Shown here: piece by piece, positions 52,361 through 61,546 of the stretch
How positions within the stretch are numbered: position 1 is the stretch's first letter
Layout: every line of letters starts with the position of its first letter
NCBI GenBank assembly: GCA_963781955.1
Contig: CAWAHU010000001.1
Location: 682,001 to 746,000 of the forward strand
Source: Bog-473 sp963781955
Lineage (GTDB): Bacteria; Actinomycetota; Acidimicrobiia; Acidimicrobiales; RAAP-2
Direction of reading: 5' to 3'
DNA length: 64,000 bases
Notes under the pieces: model-generated
Databases searched by the model: none
What the model was told of the DNA's origin: nothing
The model's input: the letters and a program-made list of their open reading frames with translations, nothing else
Made by a program: the position numbers and the translations under genes

Positions 52361-53428
52361 CTACAGTGCTCTGGGCCAAATTGCGGGCCTCGGACGACCG
52401 CCACCATGACCACCACCATGACCACCACCCACGAGTCCACCGTCATCGACCTCCCCCTCCTGGCCGACGAGGACGTCGACGCCTTCTTCGCCTTCGAGGA
52501 CCTGTGGGCGATCATCGTGTGGAACGACGACGTGACCACGTTCCAGACGGTGATCCGGGCGTTCGTCGAGATCTTCGGCCACACCGTCGAGCGGGCCGAC
52601 GAGCTGGCCTGGAGGATCCACCGGACCGGGAAGGCCGTGGCCGCCGTCCGCCCCAAGGACGAGGCGGAGGCCGCCGTCGAGGCGCTGCACCAGCGCAAGA
52701 TCCAGGCCTCCCTGAGCCGCGCCTAGCGGGCTGGGCGGGCTCCCACCGGGGGAGGGGCCTCCGCGGGCTACGTGGCGAGTCCACGCGGTGAGGCGAGCGG
52801 TGAGGCCGGCCTTCGTGGCCGGCCACTCGTCGGCGAGGATGGAGAACAGGCAGGAGTCGCGCACGGTGTCGTCGGACCCCGGCCGGTCGGCTCGCAGCAC
52901 GCCGTCGATCCTGCCGCCGATCCGCTCGATGGCCGCGCGCGAGCGCGTGTTGCGCACGTCGGTCCGCAGCGAGACGCGGTGCACGCCCCACACCTCGAAG
53001 GCGTGTCCGAGCATCAGCAACTTGGCCTCGGTGTTGACCGGGCTCCGCTGTGCCGAGCCGGCGAGCCAGGTGTAGCCGATCTCGATGGCGTCGGGCACAT
53101 CCTGGCGCTGATGGGTGGCCCCCGGCGGCCACTGCCAGTACCCGATCTCGCAGAACCGCGTCGTGCCGACCACCCGGCCGGCGCGCCCCGACCCAGCTTC
53201 ATCGGGGGTGCCCTGGGCGATGGTGGCGAACGCCATGTGCGTGCCGGCGGCCATCTTGCCCAGGGCGTCGCGCACGTAGTCGGTCATCTGCGCCGTCCCG
53301 TCGGGCACGTAGGTCCACCGGTAACTGCTCCGGTCCTCGGCTGCCGCGTCGGCGAGTGCCGGGATGTGGGCCTCGGTGAGCGGCTCGAGGCGGACGTAGG
53401 TGCCCTCGAGCGTGAGGAGCTCAGCCAT
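52361..53428 (-). CDS. GNAT acetyltransferase with apparent lost stop codon
   Basis: The GNAT domain covers about 220 residues: TLEGTYVRLEPLTEAHIPAL, FCEIGYWQWPP, AIEIGYTWLAGSAQRSPVNTEAKLLML and HRVSLRTDVRNTRSRAAIERIGG. The real protein probably ends near 52768, where a TAG lies one base out of frame; as printed, the frame runs on for 130 residues antisense to clpS. A surplus base as in other genes of this window would explain that. The ATG overlaps the end of the MFS gene by 8 bp. Confidence 0.75.
   Translation of the reverse strand: MAELLTLEGTYVRLEPLTEAHIPALADAAAEDRSSYRWTYVPDGTAQMTDYVRDALGKMAAGTHMAFATIAQGTPDEAGSGRAGRVVGTTRFCEIGYWQWPPGATHQRQDVPDAIEIGYTWLAGSAQRSPVNTEAKLLMLGHAFEVWGVHRVSLRTDVRNTRSRAAIERIGGRIDGVLRADRPGSDDTVRDSCLFSILADEWPATKAGLTARLTAWTRHVARGGPSPGGSPPSPLGAAQGGLDLALVQRLDGGLRLVLGADGGHGLPGPVDPPGQLVGPLDGVAEDLDERPDHRLERGHVVVPHDDRPQVLEGEEGVDVLVGQEGEVDDGGLVGGGHGGGHGGGRPRPAIWPRAL
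52406..52726 (+). CDS. clpS: ATP-dependent Clp protease adaptor ClpS
   Basis: A 106-residue ClpS: WAIIVWNDDVTTFQTVIRAFVEIFG, ERADELAWRIHRTGKAVAAV, KDEAEAAVEALHQRKI, that is the N-degron-binding core. It hands N-end-rule substrates to ClpC/ClpA. ATG 52406 and 52418 are both possible, inside repeated ATGACCACC. The whole gene lies opposite the extended open frame of the GNAT gene. Confidence 0.92.
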   Translation: MTTTMTTTHESTVIDLPLLADEDVDAFFAFEDLWAIIVWNDDVTTFQTVIRAFVEIFGHTVERADELAWRIHRTGKAVAAVRPKDEAEAAVEALHQRKIQASLSRA

Positions 53429-55061
53429 GTGTGGCGGGGACGGCACCGGCCGGGGCGTCGCCGCCGCCCGGCCCACTGCCATCCGGCCCGCCGGGGCCGC
53501 CGCCCGGCCCACCGCCGTGACCCCCGCCGGCACCCGGAACGACGAAGTCGCGTTGGCGCACCAGTGCGAACGCCGCCACGGCGCCGACCAAGGCCACGAC
53601 GGAGCCGATCTCCATCAGATGGTTGAGCGTGGCCGAGAAGCCGATGTGGTACGCCTCGAGGAGAGCCTGGCGTGCGGCCGGCACCGGGAGCGAGGAGGCG
53701 ACCTCGTGCACCTGGCCGGCCGACATGGCCCCCCGCAGCTGGTCGCCGCCCCGGTGGAGGACGGCCGCCCCGGTGGCCGTCTTGCCCAGCGCAGCCGAGG
53801 TGTTGGTGACGATCTGGCTCTGGAAGACCGCACCGAGCACCGCGATGCCGGTCGCGATCCCGACTTGGCGAAAGGTGTTGTTGGCGCCCGACGCCATCCC
53901 CGAGCGTTGCGGCTCCACCACCGAGACGGCGCCCGAGGCCAGCACCGGGTTCACCATTCCGATGCCGAGCCCGCCGAGGATGAATCCGGGCAGGAGCACC
54001 GTCCACGCCGAGTCGGGGTTGGTCGTGCCCATGAGGAGGAGCGCACCGCTGACGATGAGCATCCCGATGCCGAGCAGGATGCGCAGGTGCACGCGTACGG
54101 TGAGGCGCCCGGCGAAGAAGGCCACGAAGAAGGTGACCAGGGTCATGGGAAGGAAGCGAAGGCCGGCGGCGAACGGTCCGTAGCCCAGGTCATCCTGGAT
54201 GTACAGGGTGAGGTAGAGGAACATGGCGAAGATCGAAGCGGCCAGCGCGAAGGCCGCCACCGAGAGACCGACGAACGCCGGGATCTTGAACAGCGCCAGA
54301 TCGAGCATCGGGTCCTTCTGGACGTGCTCGTTCACGAAGAACGCCACCATGAGCACGGCGGACGCCGCGAACAGCCCGATGATGGTGGCGCTGCCCCATC
54401 CCAGGGTGTTCCCCCGCACCAACGCGAAGACCAGCGCGAAGAGGCTGGCCGAGAACGTGACGAAGCCCACCCAGTCGATGGTGCGGGCCCGCTGGTCCTT
54501 CGACTCGGCGATCTTGGAGATGGTGATGACGACGGCCACCACGCCGATGGGCACGTTGACGAAGAAGATCCAGCGCCAGCCGATGCCGCTGGTGATGGCA
54601 CCGCCGATGAGCGGCCCCACGGCCACGGCGCCGCCGATCACCGCGCCGTAGATGCCGAACGCCGTGCCGCGGTCGCGGCCCATGAAGGCGTTGGCGATCA
54701 GCGCCAGCGACGTGGCGAACATGATGGCCCCCCCGACTCCCTGAACCCCTCGGGCCAGGTTGAGCATGAGCGGCGTGGTCGAGAGCCCGCACAACAGCGA
54801 GGCGAGCGAGAAGATCACCAGTCCGATGGCGAAGACCTCGCGCCGGCCGTAGATGTCGCCGAGCACGCCGGCGGTCAGGAGGAATGCGGCCAACGTGAGC
54901 GAGTAGGCGTCCACCACCCATTGGAGGTCCGAGAAGCTGGCGTGCAGCGACGACTGGATGTCCGGTAGCGCGACGTTGACCACCGTGATGTCGAGAAGGA
55001 GCATGAAGACCGCCGTGCAGACGGCGATCAGGGTCCACCATTTGCGCTCGAGTGCGGGCAT
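53421..55061 (-). CDS. DHA2-family (EmrB/QacA) drug:H+ antiporter
   Basis: A 546-residue MFS exporter with 14 predicted helices: LDITVVNVALPDIQSSL (motif C-like start), GDIYGRREVFAIGL (motif A), ARGVQGVGGAIMF, and GMASGANNTFRQVGIATG. The tail is Gly/Pro-rich and disordered. Substrate unknown; multidrug export is typical. ATG 55061 follows minus-strand TACACT by 6 nt. It is divergent from the ABC-F gene, and both share the 60-bp control region. Confidence 0.93.
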   Translation of the reverse strand: MPALERKWWTLIAVCTAVFMLLLDITVVNVALPDIQSSLHASFSDLQWVVDAYSLTLAAFLLTAGVLGDIYGRREVFAIGLVIFSLASLLCGLSTTPLMLNLARGVQGVGGAIMFATSLALIANAFMGRDRGTAFGIYGAVIGGAVAVGPLIGGAITSGIGWRWIFFVNVPIGVVAVVITISKIAESKDQRARTIDWVGFVTFSASLFALVFALVRGNTLGWGSATIIGLFAASAVLMVAFFVNEHVQKDPMLDLALFKIPAFVGLSVAAFALAASIFAMFLYLTLYIQDDLGYGPFAAGLRFLPMTLVTFFVAFFAGRLTVRVHLRILLGIGMLIVSGALLLMGTTNPDSAWTVLLPGFILGGLGIGMVNPVLASGAVSVVEPQRSGMASGANNTFRQVGIATGIAVLGAVFQSQIVTNTSAALGKTATGAAVLHRGGDQLRGAMSAGQVHEVASSLPVPAARQALLEAYHIGFSATLNHLMEIGSVVALVGAVAAFALVRQRDFVVPGAGGGHGGGPGGGPGGPDGSGPGGGDAPAGAVPATHG

Positions 55062-55067
55062 TGGCGG

Positions 55068-55116
55068 AGTGTATCGACCGGGCGTTCGTCCCCGAGCGAA
55101 CCAGTGTTCGTACAAT
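55068..55116. promoter_or_regulatory. Divergent leaderless-type promoters, MFS exporter / ABC-F
   Basis: Minus-strand TACACT (55068-55073) ends 6 nt before ATG 55061. Plus-strand TACAAT (55111-55116) ends 5 nt before GTG 55122. Confidence 0.6.
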
Positions 55117-55121
55117 GTGCC

Positions 55122-56720
55122 GTGATCGTCGCCTCCGCCCTGACCATCGAGATCGGCGACCGGACCCTGCTCGGCGACGCCTCCTTCGTCGTCGGGGCGG
55201 GGGAGAAGGTCGGGCTGGTCGGGCGCAACGGGACCGGGAAATCCTCGTTCATCTCGGCCCTGGTGGGCGAGCCGGCGCCCCATCTGCGGGTCCGGGGCAA
55301 CCTCCGGGTCCTGGGCTCCTTCGGGTACCTGCCCCAGGCACCCGTGCCGGGAGGCCTCGGACTCGAGCCGACCGGCTTCTCCCACGTCCTCTCCGCCCGC
55401 GGCCTCGACGTCCTCGACGATGCCCTGGGGACGGCGCGCCGGGCCATGGCCGAGGACCCCTCCACCGAGCACATCGAGCTCTTCACCGACCTGCAGGAGC
55501 AGTTCCAGGCGAACGGCGGGTACGAGGCCGAGTCGGTCATGGCTCGGCTGGCCGACGGGCTCGGCCTGCGCCAGGAGCTCCTGCTCGAGGAGATCGACAC
55601 CCTGTCGGGTGGCCAACGGCGGCGTGTCGATCTCATGCGCGTGCTCTTCCAGGAGCCCGAGCTCATGGTCCTCGACGAGCCGACCAACCATCTCGACCGG
55701 TCTGCCAAGCGCTGGCTCCTCGACGAGCTCGCCCGCTTCGACGGTGCGCTGCTGGTGGTCAGCCACGACCTGCCGTTGCTCGACCACGCCATCACCAAGG
55801 TGCTCCACCTGGCGCACCAGCGCCTGACCGAGTGGAAGGGCAACTACTCGAGGTTCACGGCGCAGCTCGAGGCGGACCAGTCCCAGCGGGAGCGGGCGGC
55901 CGAGCTCGAGAAGCGGGAGATCACCCGACTCTCATCGTTGGCGGACTCCATGCGTGCGAGCACCGAGAAGCGCGCCCGCAAGGCCAAGGCACTGGACCGG
56001 CGTGTCGAGCGCCTCGAGGCGCAACGAACCCGGGTCGAGCGGCGCGAGCGTGCCTCGTCCTTCTCCCTGCCCGTGCCGGCCCGCTCGGGGGCGGTCCCCC
56101 TCGACGTGGTGAAGCTGGGCATCCGCTACGGCGACCACGAGGTCCTCGCCGACCTCAGCTTCTCGATCGGCCGCGGCGACCACGTCGTCGTCGTCGGGCG
56201 CAACGGAGCCGGGAAGTCGTCTCTGCTGCGCTGCCTGGCCGGGGTGCAGGAGCCGACCGACGGTGTCGTCGAGATCGGGACCAACGTGCAGGTCGGCTAC
56301 TTCGCGCAGGAGCACGAGCAGATCGACCCCGATCGGACCGCCCTGGACAACGTCAGCGACGCCGTGCTGACGGCCGAGAGGGATCGTCGGGCGCTCCTGG
56401 GCTCCTTCGGCTTGCCGTCGAAGGCGGCGCTGCAGATGCCGGCGACGCTGTCCGGCGGCGAGCGGGCCAAGCTCGGCCTGGCCATGCTCGCCGCGGGGGA
56501 GGCCAACCTCCTCCTGCTCGACGAGCCGACGAACAACCTCGACCCGGCGTCCATCGAGGCCGTGGGCGCCATGCTCGGGGGGTGGCCGGGGACGATCGTC
56601 GCCGTGAGCCACGAGCGCAACTTCGTCCAGGCGCTGCGGCCGACCGCCTGTATCCGGCTCCCCGAGGAGCGGTTCACCCACTGGCGCGAGGAGTACCTCG
56701 ACGACGTGGAGATGCGCTAG
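55122..56720 (+). CDS. ABC-F family ATPase
   Basis: About 532 residues with two ABC domains and no membrane part: Walker A GRNGTGKS (34-41) and GRNGAGKS in the second half; signatures LSGGQRRR and LSGGERAK; Walker B MVLDEPTNHLD and LLLDEPTNNLD. The linker between them is charged. ABC-F proteins act on the ribosome (translation factors or antibiotic resistance). I prefer GTG 55122 over 55104 because of TACAAT just before it. The divergent efflux gene hints at a drug-response role; this is inference. Confidence 0.93.
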   Translation: MIVASALTIEIGDRTLLGDASFVVGAGEKVGLVGRNGTGKSSFISALVGEPAPHLRVRGNLRVLGSFGYLPQAPVPGGLGLEPTGFSHVLSARGLDVLDDALGTARRAMAEDPSTEHIELFTDLQEQFQANGGYEAESVMARLADGLGLRQELLLEEIDTLSGGQRRRVDLMRVLFQEPELMVLDEPTNHLDRSAKRWLLDELARFDGALLVVSHDLPLLDHAITKVLHLAHQRLTEWKGNYSRFTAQLEADQSQRERAAELEKREITRLSSLADSMRASTEKRARKAKALDRRVERLEAQRTRVERRERASSFSLPVPARSGAVPLDVVKLGIRYGDHEVLADLSFSIGRGDHVVVVGRNGAGKSSLLRCLAGVQEPTDGVVEIGTNVQVGYFAQEHEQIDPDRTALDNVSDAVLTAERDRRALLGSFGLPSKAALQMPATLSGGERAKLGLAMLAAGEANLLLLDEPTNNLDPASIEAVGAMLGGWPGTIVAVSHERNFVQALRPTACIRLPEERFTHWREEYLDDVEMR

Positions 56721-58366
56721 TTCACCCAGATCTGGGTCGGCCAGAGCACCCCTTCGTCGAAGGCGACGGCCTTGGACCCCTGCGGCGTCCTGGGGTTGGC
56801 GAAGTTCTGCACCTTGGGGTTCGCCACCACGGCCCAGGTGTCGCGGGCCAGCCAGAGGTAGGGGATGTCCTGCGCGAGGTACTGGTTGACCTTCTGGTAG
56901 TCCTTCACCCGTGCCGCGTGCTCGCTCGTGCGCCGCCCGGCGAGCAACGCCGCCTGGATCCGCGGGTCGACGTTGCGCGCCATGTTCAGCGCGATCGGGC
57001 CGGAGGCGAGCGCCGTGGTCCACCAGACGTAGTTGAGGTCGGGGTCGACCGCACCGAACTGGCGCCACAAGGTGGCCTGGTAGGTCCCGGCCAGCGCGTC
57101 GTTGATCAGGGTGGACTGGGCCAGGACGGTGATGTTCACCTGCATGCCGGCTTGCTGCCAGGCCTGCTGGAGGAACTGCGCCGCCCGCAGGGTGTCCGAG
57201 TTGCTGGTCGAGTTCAGGTTGAACGTCACCGGCTTCCCCGTTTGCTGCTGCACCTGCTTGACCAGCTTGGCCGCCCCCGCCGGGTCGTAGGACGGGTAGG
57301 CCGTGGCGGTGTAGTACTCGCTGCCCGGGATGAAGAGCCCGTGCATGGGCGCGTCGATGCCCTTGTTGATGACCTGGGCGTACTGCTTCTGGTTGATGGC
57401 CTTGGCCATCGCGGTCCGCAGCGTGTGGTTGTTGAACGGCGCGGCTGAGACGTTCAACATGATGCACTGCACCGTCGGTTGACCGAGCACCTGACCGCTG
57501 TTGTCGTAGTACGACCACTTGCGGTTGCCGCGGAACTGCAGCAGACCATTGGGGGAGTTGGTGTGCATGATGTCGATCTCGTTGGTCTCGAGCGCGTCGG
57601 CCCGGGAGTTGGCGTCGATGATCGGCTTGAAGGTGATGCTGTCGAGGTAGGGGTAACCCTTGCGCCAGTAGTGCGGGTTCCTCGTCGCCGTCATGTGGCT
57701 GTTGGGCACCCATTCCTGGAACACGAAGGGCCCGGTGCCGATCGGGTGGGCCGTGCCGTTGGGGTCCTTCAACATGGCCGGGGCGGCGACGTAGCCCGTC
57801 TGCGCCTGCGCCAGGTAATTGGGGAAGGGCGCCCAGGAGTTCTTCATGGTGAGTTGGACCGACATCGGGCCGCTCACCGAGGTCGAGGCGATGTTGTCGG
57901 CGAAGGCGGGACCCACGACCGGTGAGCTGGCCTGCGCCTCGAGGTTCTGGTTCAACGCGTTGGCGTCGAGGGGCGTGCCGTCGTGGAAGGTGATGCCCGG
58001 GCGCAGGGTGATCGTCCACACGGTGTAGTCCGAGTTCGAGGTGATGGACTGGGCCAGGTACGGCTCCACCCCTCCGGCTGCGTTCACGATGGCGATCGGG
58101 TCGAAGACGCTCCGTCCGTAGAGGTAGCCCCCCTCGTCCCAGCGCGCCGTGGCGGGGCTGAACCCTCCCTCCTCGGTGTCGATCCCGAAGGTGAGCGAGC
58201 CGCCCTGCTTCGGTGTGGCCTTGGACACGCCGTTGCGTCCCGGACCGTTGGTGAGCGCAGCGCCGGCCATGCCGGCGCCGTCCCCGAGGGCACCGGCCAT
58301 GGCCGCCCCCGCACCCAAGGCCAGGCCTCCCGCTAGGAAGGACCGACGATCAAAGGACTTCGGCAT
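56717..58366 (-). CDS. Peptide/solute-binding protein (SBP family 5), Tat-exported
   Basis: About 549 residues with a twin-arginine signal (DRRSFLAGG, residues 6-14) and a family-5 substrate-binding fold: VWTITLRPGITFHDGTPL, PIGTGPFVFQEW, DALETNEIDIM, MAKAINQKQYAQV. It would deliver oligopeptides or similar ligands to an ABC importer, but no permease genes are adjacent. ATG 58366 or GTG 58369. Its TAG shares CTAG with the stop of the convergent ABC-F gene. Confidence 0.92.
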   Translation of the reverse strand: MPKSFDRRSFLAGGLALGAGAAMAGALGDGAGMAGAALTNGPGRNGVSKATPKQGGSLTFGIDTEEGGFSPATARWDEGGYLYGRSVFDPIAIVNAAGGVEPYLAQSITSNSDYTVWTITLRPGITFHDGTPLDANALNQNLEAQASSPVVGPAFADNIASTSVSGPMSVQLTMKNSWAPFPNYLAQAQTGYVAAPAMLKDPNGTAHPIGTGPFVFQEWVPNSHMTATRNPHYWRKGYPYLDSITFKPIIDANSRADALETNEIDIMHTNSPNGLLQFRGNRKWSYYDNSGQVLGQPTVQCIMLNVSAAPFNNHTLRTAMAKAINQKQYAQVINKGIDAPMHGLFIPGSEYYTATAYPSYDPAGAAKLVKQVQQQTGKPVTFNLNSTSNSDTLRAAQFLQQAWQQAGMQVNITVLAQSTLINDALAGTYQATLWRQFGAVDPDLNYVWWTTALASGPIALNMARNVDPRIQAALLAGRRTSEHAARVKDYQKVNQYLAQDIPYLWLARDTWAVVANPKVQNFANPRTPQGSKAVAFDEGVLWPTQIWVN

Positions 58367-58551
58367 CACAACCCCCCACTGGTCGGTTCCTGCTCCGTCG
58401 TCGCGCTCCCCGCGCCGACGGCGGCAGGTTACAGCTTCGTGACCGAATGCCGCGGGCGCCCCGTCCGGGTCGGCGCGATTTGGGGCGGCGCCCCGGGGGT
58501 AGGAGAATCGGAGCCGGGACCGAGCAGAGCAGACGCAGAGGAGAGAGACGG

Positions 58552-59034
58552 ATGACGATCGCAGTCGGTGATCGAGTGCCCGACGTGAAGGTCTTCGCGG
58601 CGGGGGAGGGTGGACCCGAGGCCACCACGTCGGGGCGGGTGTTGGGGACGGGCAAGGTCGTCGTGTTCGGCGTGCCCGGGGCGTTCACCCCCACCTGCTC
58701 GGACCACCATCTGCCGGGGTTCGTCCTGCGCGCCGACGAGCTGCGGGCCAAGGGCGTGGACTCGGTCGTGTGCGTGTCGGTGAACGACCCCTTCGTGATG
58801 GAGGCCTGGGCCAAGGACCAGAATGCCGGCGATGCCGTCGTCATGGTGGCCGACGGCAACGGGGAGCTGGCCGAGGCCCTCGGGCTCGTCATGGACGGCC
58901 GTGGGTTCGGTCTGGGCACGAGGGTGCAGCGGTTCGCGGCCATCGTCGAGGACGGCATCGTGACCTGGTTGGCCGTCGAGCCGGGCCCGGGCCTCAAGGT
59001 GAGCTCGGCCGAGGAGGTCCTCCAGGCCCTCTGA
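58552..59034 (+). CDS. Peroxiredoxin, Prx5-like
   Basis: A 160-residue thiol peroxidase: VVVFGVPGAFTPTCSDHHLPGF with peroxidatic Cys49, and VVCVSVNDPFVMEAWAKDQ, as in the Prx5/hybrid group. Only Cys49 and Cys74 are present, so resolution may need an external thiol such as mycothiol. AGGAGAGAGA precedes the ATG. The 185-bp upstream gap toward the binding-protein gene is GC-rich with no clear element. Confidence 0.93.
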   Translation: MTIAVGDRVPDVKVFAAGEGGPEATTSGRVLGTGKVVVFGVPGAFTPTCSDHHLPGFVLRADELRAKGVDSVVCVSVNDPFVMEAWAKDQNAGDAVVMVADGNGELAEALGLVMDGRGFGLGTRVQRFAAIVEDGIVTWLAVEPGPGLKVSSAEEVLQAL

Positions 59035-59058
59035 GCACCGGCGCCGCCGCTACGGGTC

Positions 59059-60337
59059 TCAGGACTCGAGCGCGACCCCGAAGCGGTCGGTGTAGAAGCC
59101 GAGCGCCTTCCGGCGCTCGGCGGCGTCGAGCCCGAGCTGCCCGAGGTCGTACTCGACGGTGCCGTGACGGCCGCGCGGGTGATCGGCCATGAAGTCGGCC
59201 ATGGCGCTCCGGGATCGCTCGTCGAGAGGCTGGTCGGCCCGCGCGTAGACATGCTCGACCATGGCCAGGTCGTCGGCCATGAACTCGTCGAAGTGCACGT
59301 CGATGGTCCGGTCCTCGGGCAGTACGTCCCGTTCCGTGGCGCAGCTGCGCAGCATGCGCTCGAGCCGGTCGGCCCAGTAGGAGGTCCAGGCCCCGACGTC
59401 GACCCGGTCCCGCGCCAGGCGGGCCGAGTAGGCCACCATCGTGGCCATCGACGCCGTGACCGACACCGGGTCGCGGTGGGTGACCACGAAGGTGGCGTCG
59501 GGGAACGTGTCGAGGAGGACCGGGAAGTGCTCGAGGTGTTGGGGCGACTTGAGCACCCAGCGAGTGCCGCCGCGCTGCCACTGGAGCACCTGGAGCACCT
59601 TGCGCAGGTAGGCGTAGGACGGGTGCTGGTCCCGGGCCAGGTAGGCGTCCCGCCAGCTGGGCATGGGGGCGGTGGTCTCGAACAGCATGGACGAGAAGTC
59701 GATGGCGAGCAGCTGGATCTCCTCGTGGGCGTGCTCGACGGTCATCTCGTGCATCCGTTTGAAGTACGGCAGGGCGACGTCGATGAACGACAGGGCCATG
59801 GCCGTGCGCTCGAACCGAGGGTCGCGTTCGCCCGGCGCAGGCTGCTCGACCGGCCGGCAGCACCGGCTCGAGGCTCTCCCAGTAGGGAAGCGAGCGCAGG
59901 GCAGGGTCGGCCGACATGAGGTTGTGCAGGTGGGTGGTGCCGGTGCGCGGCAGGCCGCAGATGACGATGGGGGCCACGATCGGTTCGTCGACGATCTCGG
60001 GGTGCCGTCGCACCAGGTCCTCCACCAGGAGCCGGTTCTTGAGGAGCCCGGTGATGAAGGTGTGCTGCTGGAGGATGCCCGCGCCGTTGAATCCGCCCTC
60101 GTCGGTCATGGCCCGGCACAGCAGCTCGAGACGCTCTGCGAAGTCGTGCTCGCCGAAGTCGTCGAGGCCGGTGTCGGACCGCGCCAGCTCCATCAGCGCC
60201 GCCGGGTCGAGCACCATCTGCGAGCCCGCCTCCTCCATGAGGCCGAGGATGGCCCGTGCGTCCTCGCTGAACCGAGGGTCCGCCAGGTCGTCGATGCGGA
60301 CCGGAGCCGGGCGACCCCCCGGCGGCGGTGCGCTCAC
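59059..60337 (-). CDS. Sulfotransferase family protein, frame interrupted
   Basis: About 425 residues. The N-terminal half in one frame has ICGLPRTGTTHLHNLMSADP (PAPS-binding P-loop-like). Near 59850-59860 one surplus base shifts to a second frame that continues EQPAPGERDPRF, FERTAMALSFIDVALPYFKRM, VLKSPQHLEHFPVLLDTFPDA and FVVTHRDPVSV (3'-phosphate site). The 1279-nt total is 3n+1. The acceptor is unknown. The GTG start overlaps the stop of the DUF1214 gene (GTGA), so the pair is an operon. Confidence 0.85.
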
Positions 60338-61422
60338 GCGCGCCCCGTCCTGGTGGCCACCTCTTCGGCCGGGACGACCTCGGTCTGCGGCTGCTCGGGG
60401 GTCTCGGCGGGCAGGAACCAGCGGAACCAGATGCGGCCGGCCCGGTGCCCCGCCGTCGAGACCCAGTTGGGGTGGTCGACGGGCCGGGGCGACACCACGA
60501 CGACCCAGGATCCGTCTGGTTCGTACGACACCTGGGCCCCGTTGATCGTCACCCGCTCGTAGTCGTAGTCGTAGGTGTGCAGGAGGCGGTTCCACAGGCA
60601 CATGTTCCAAAAGGCGCATGCCGGGGACCGCCCCCGGATCACCAGGGCCTGGTCCTCACCGAGCTCGTAGGCCCCCATGGCGTAGGCGGCGTCGCCCGCC
60701 GCCCAGCCGAAGGTCTCGGTCGGGACGGGGTAGGGCGGGTCGACGGCATTGGGTGTCCCGAGCGGGATCGGGACCATGGCCGCCTGTTCGCGCACCCAGG
60801 TGGCAGCCGAGCGGAGCCGACGCGCCAGGTCGGCGTCATCCTCGCGGTGCGTCGGCGGGGGGTCGTCCGCCTCGACGTGCCAAACCGCACGCCGCCCGGT
60901 GGCCGGGTCCTCGAGGTAGTCGCGGGTGATGGCGGCCACCGCGTCGGGCTCCGAGCGGATCCACGCCACCCCGGGTTCGGAGGGTTCGACGGGCGAGATG
61001 ACGATGCGGATGGACCCGTCCGGTCCAGGCGGCGCGTCCTGGCTGTTGACGCTGCCCACGATGTGGGTCGAGTACCTCCCGTCGTCGGGTCCGCCGTAGA
61101 CGGTCAGCGACAGGTACACGGCGTCCCCGGGCTCGACAGACAAGCGGTATGTGCGCGCCGGGTCGATGGGGAGGTAGCAGTAGAAGGCGTCGGCGTTGTC
61201 CCCGCCCCACTTCTTGTACGGGCCGACGATCTCCACGAAGCGGGGTCGCCCCCGGTCCGCCCACACGTGCACGTCGGCCGCCACCTGCAAGATGGAGAGC
61301 ACCCACTTGTGCGCCTCGAGGAGGGTGGTCTCGTCGTCGGCCAGCTGCTCGACCATGCGTTGGTGTGCGGCCCCCACCTCGGTCATCAGCTCGGCGAAGG
61401 CCCGCTCCGTCTCGGTCGTCAT
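60334..61422 (-). CDS. DUF1214 domain protein
   Basis: A 362-residue protein with VEIVGPYKKWGGDNADAFYCYLPID in the first half and a DUF1214-like end: MGAYELGEDQALVIRG, PACAFWNMCLWN, VVSPRPVDHPNWVSTAGHRAGRIWFRWFLP. The domain's biochemical role is not known to me. It recurs beside sulfotransferase genes in actinobacteria by my recollection, and here the sulfotransferase start overlaps its stop. AGGGGGG precedes the ATG by a few bases. Confidence 0.82.
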   Translation of the reverse strand: MTTETERAFAELMTEVGAAHQRMVEQLADDETTLLEAHKWVLSILQVAADVHVWADRGRPRFVEIVGPYKKWGGDNADAFYCYLPIDPARTYRLSVEPGDAVYLSLTVYGGPDDGRYSTHIVGSVNSQDAPPGPDGSIRIVISPVEPSEPGVAWIRSEPDAVAAITRDYLEDPATGRRAVWHVEADDPPPTHREDDADLARRLRSAATWVREQAAMVPIPLGTPNAVDPPYPVPTETFGWAAGDAAYAMGAYELGEDQALVIRGRSPACAFWNMCLWNRLLHTYDYDYERVTINGAQVSYEPDGSWVVVVSPRPVDHPNWVSTAGHRAGRIWFRWFLPAETPEQPQTEVVPAEEVATRTGRA

Positions 61423-61546
61423 GTGCCCCCCTGCTCAGGTGTGGGGGCGATCCTATTGAGCAGGGGCGACGCCGGCGGACCGTTCTGCGGGGCCGACCCT
61501 CGAACGTCCGGCCCACCCTCGACCACGACGCGTCCGGTGGGGTGCC

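Noticed and set aside
58370..58551. Riboswitch or strong terminator in the gap before the peroxiredoxin
   Set aside because: Only short GC-rich complementarities, expected by composition; no conserved riboswitch core recognised and no T-tract.
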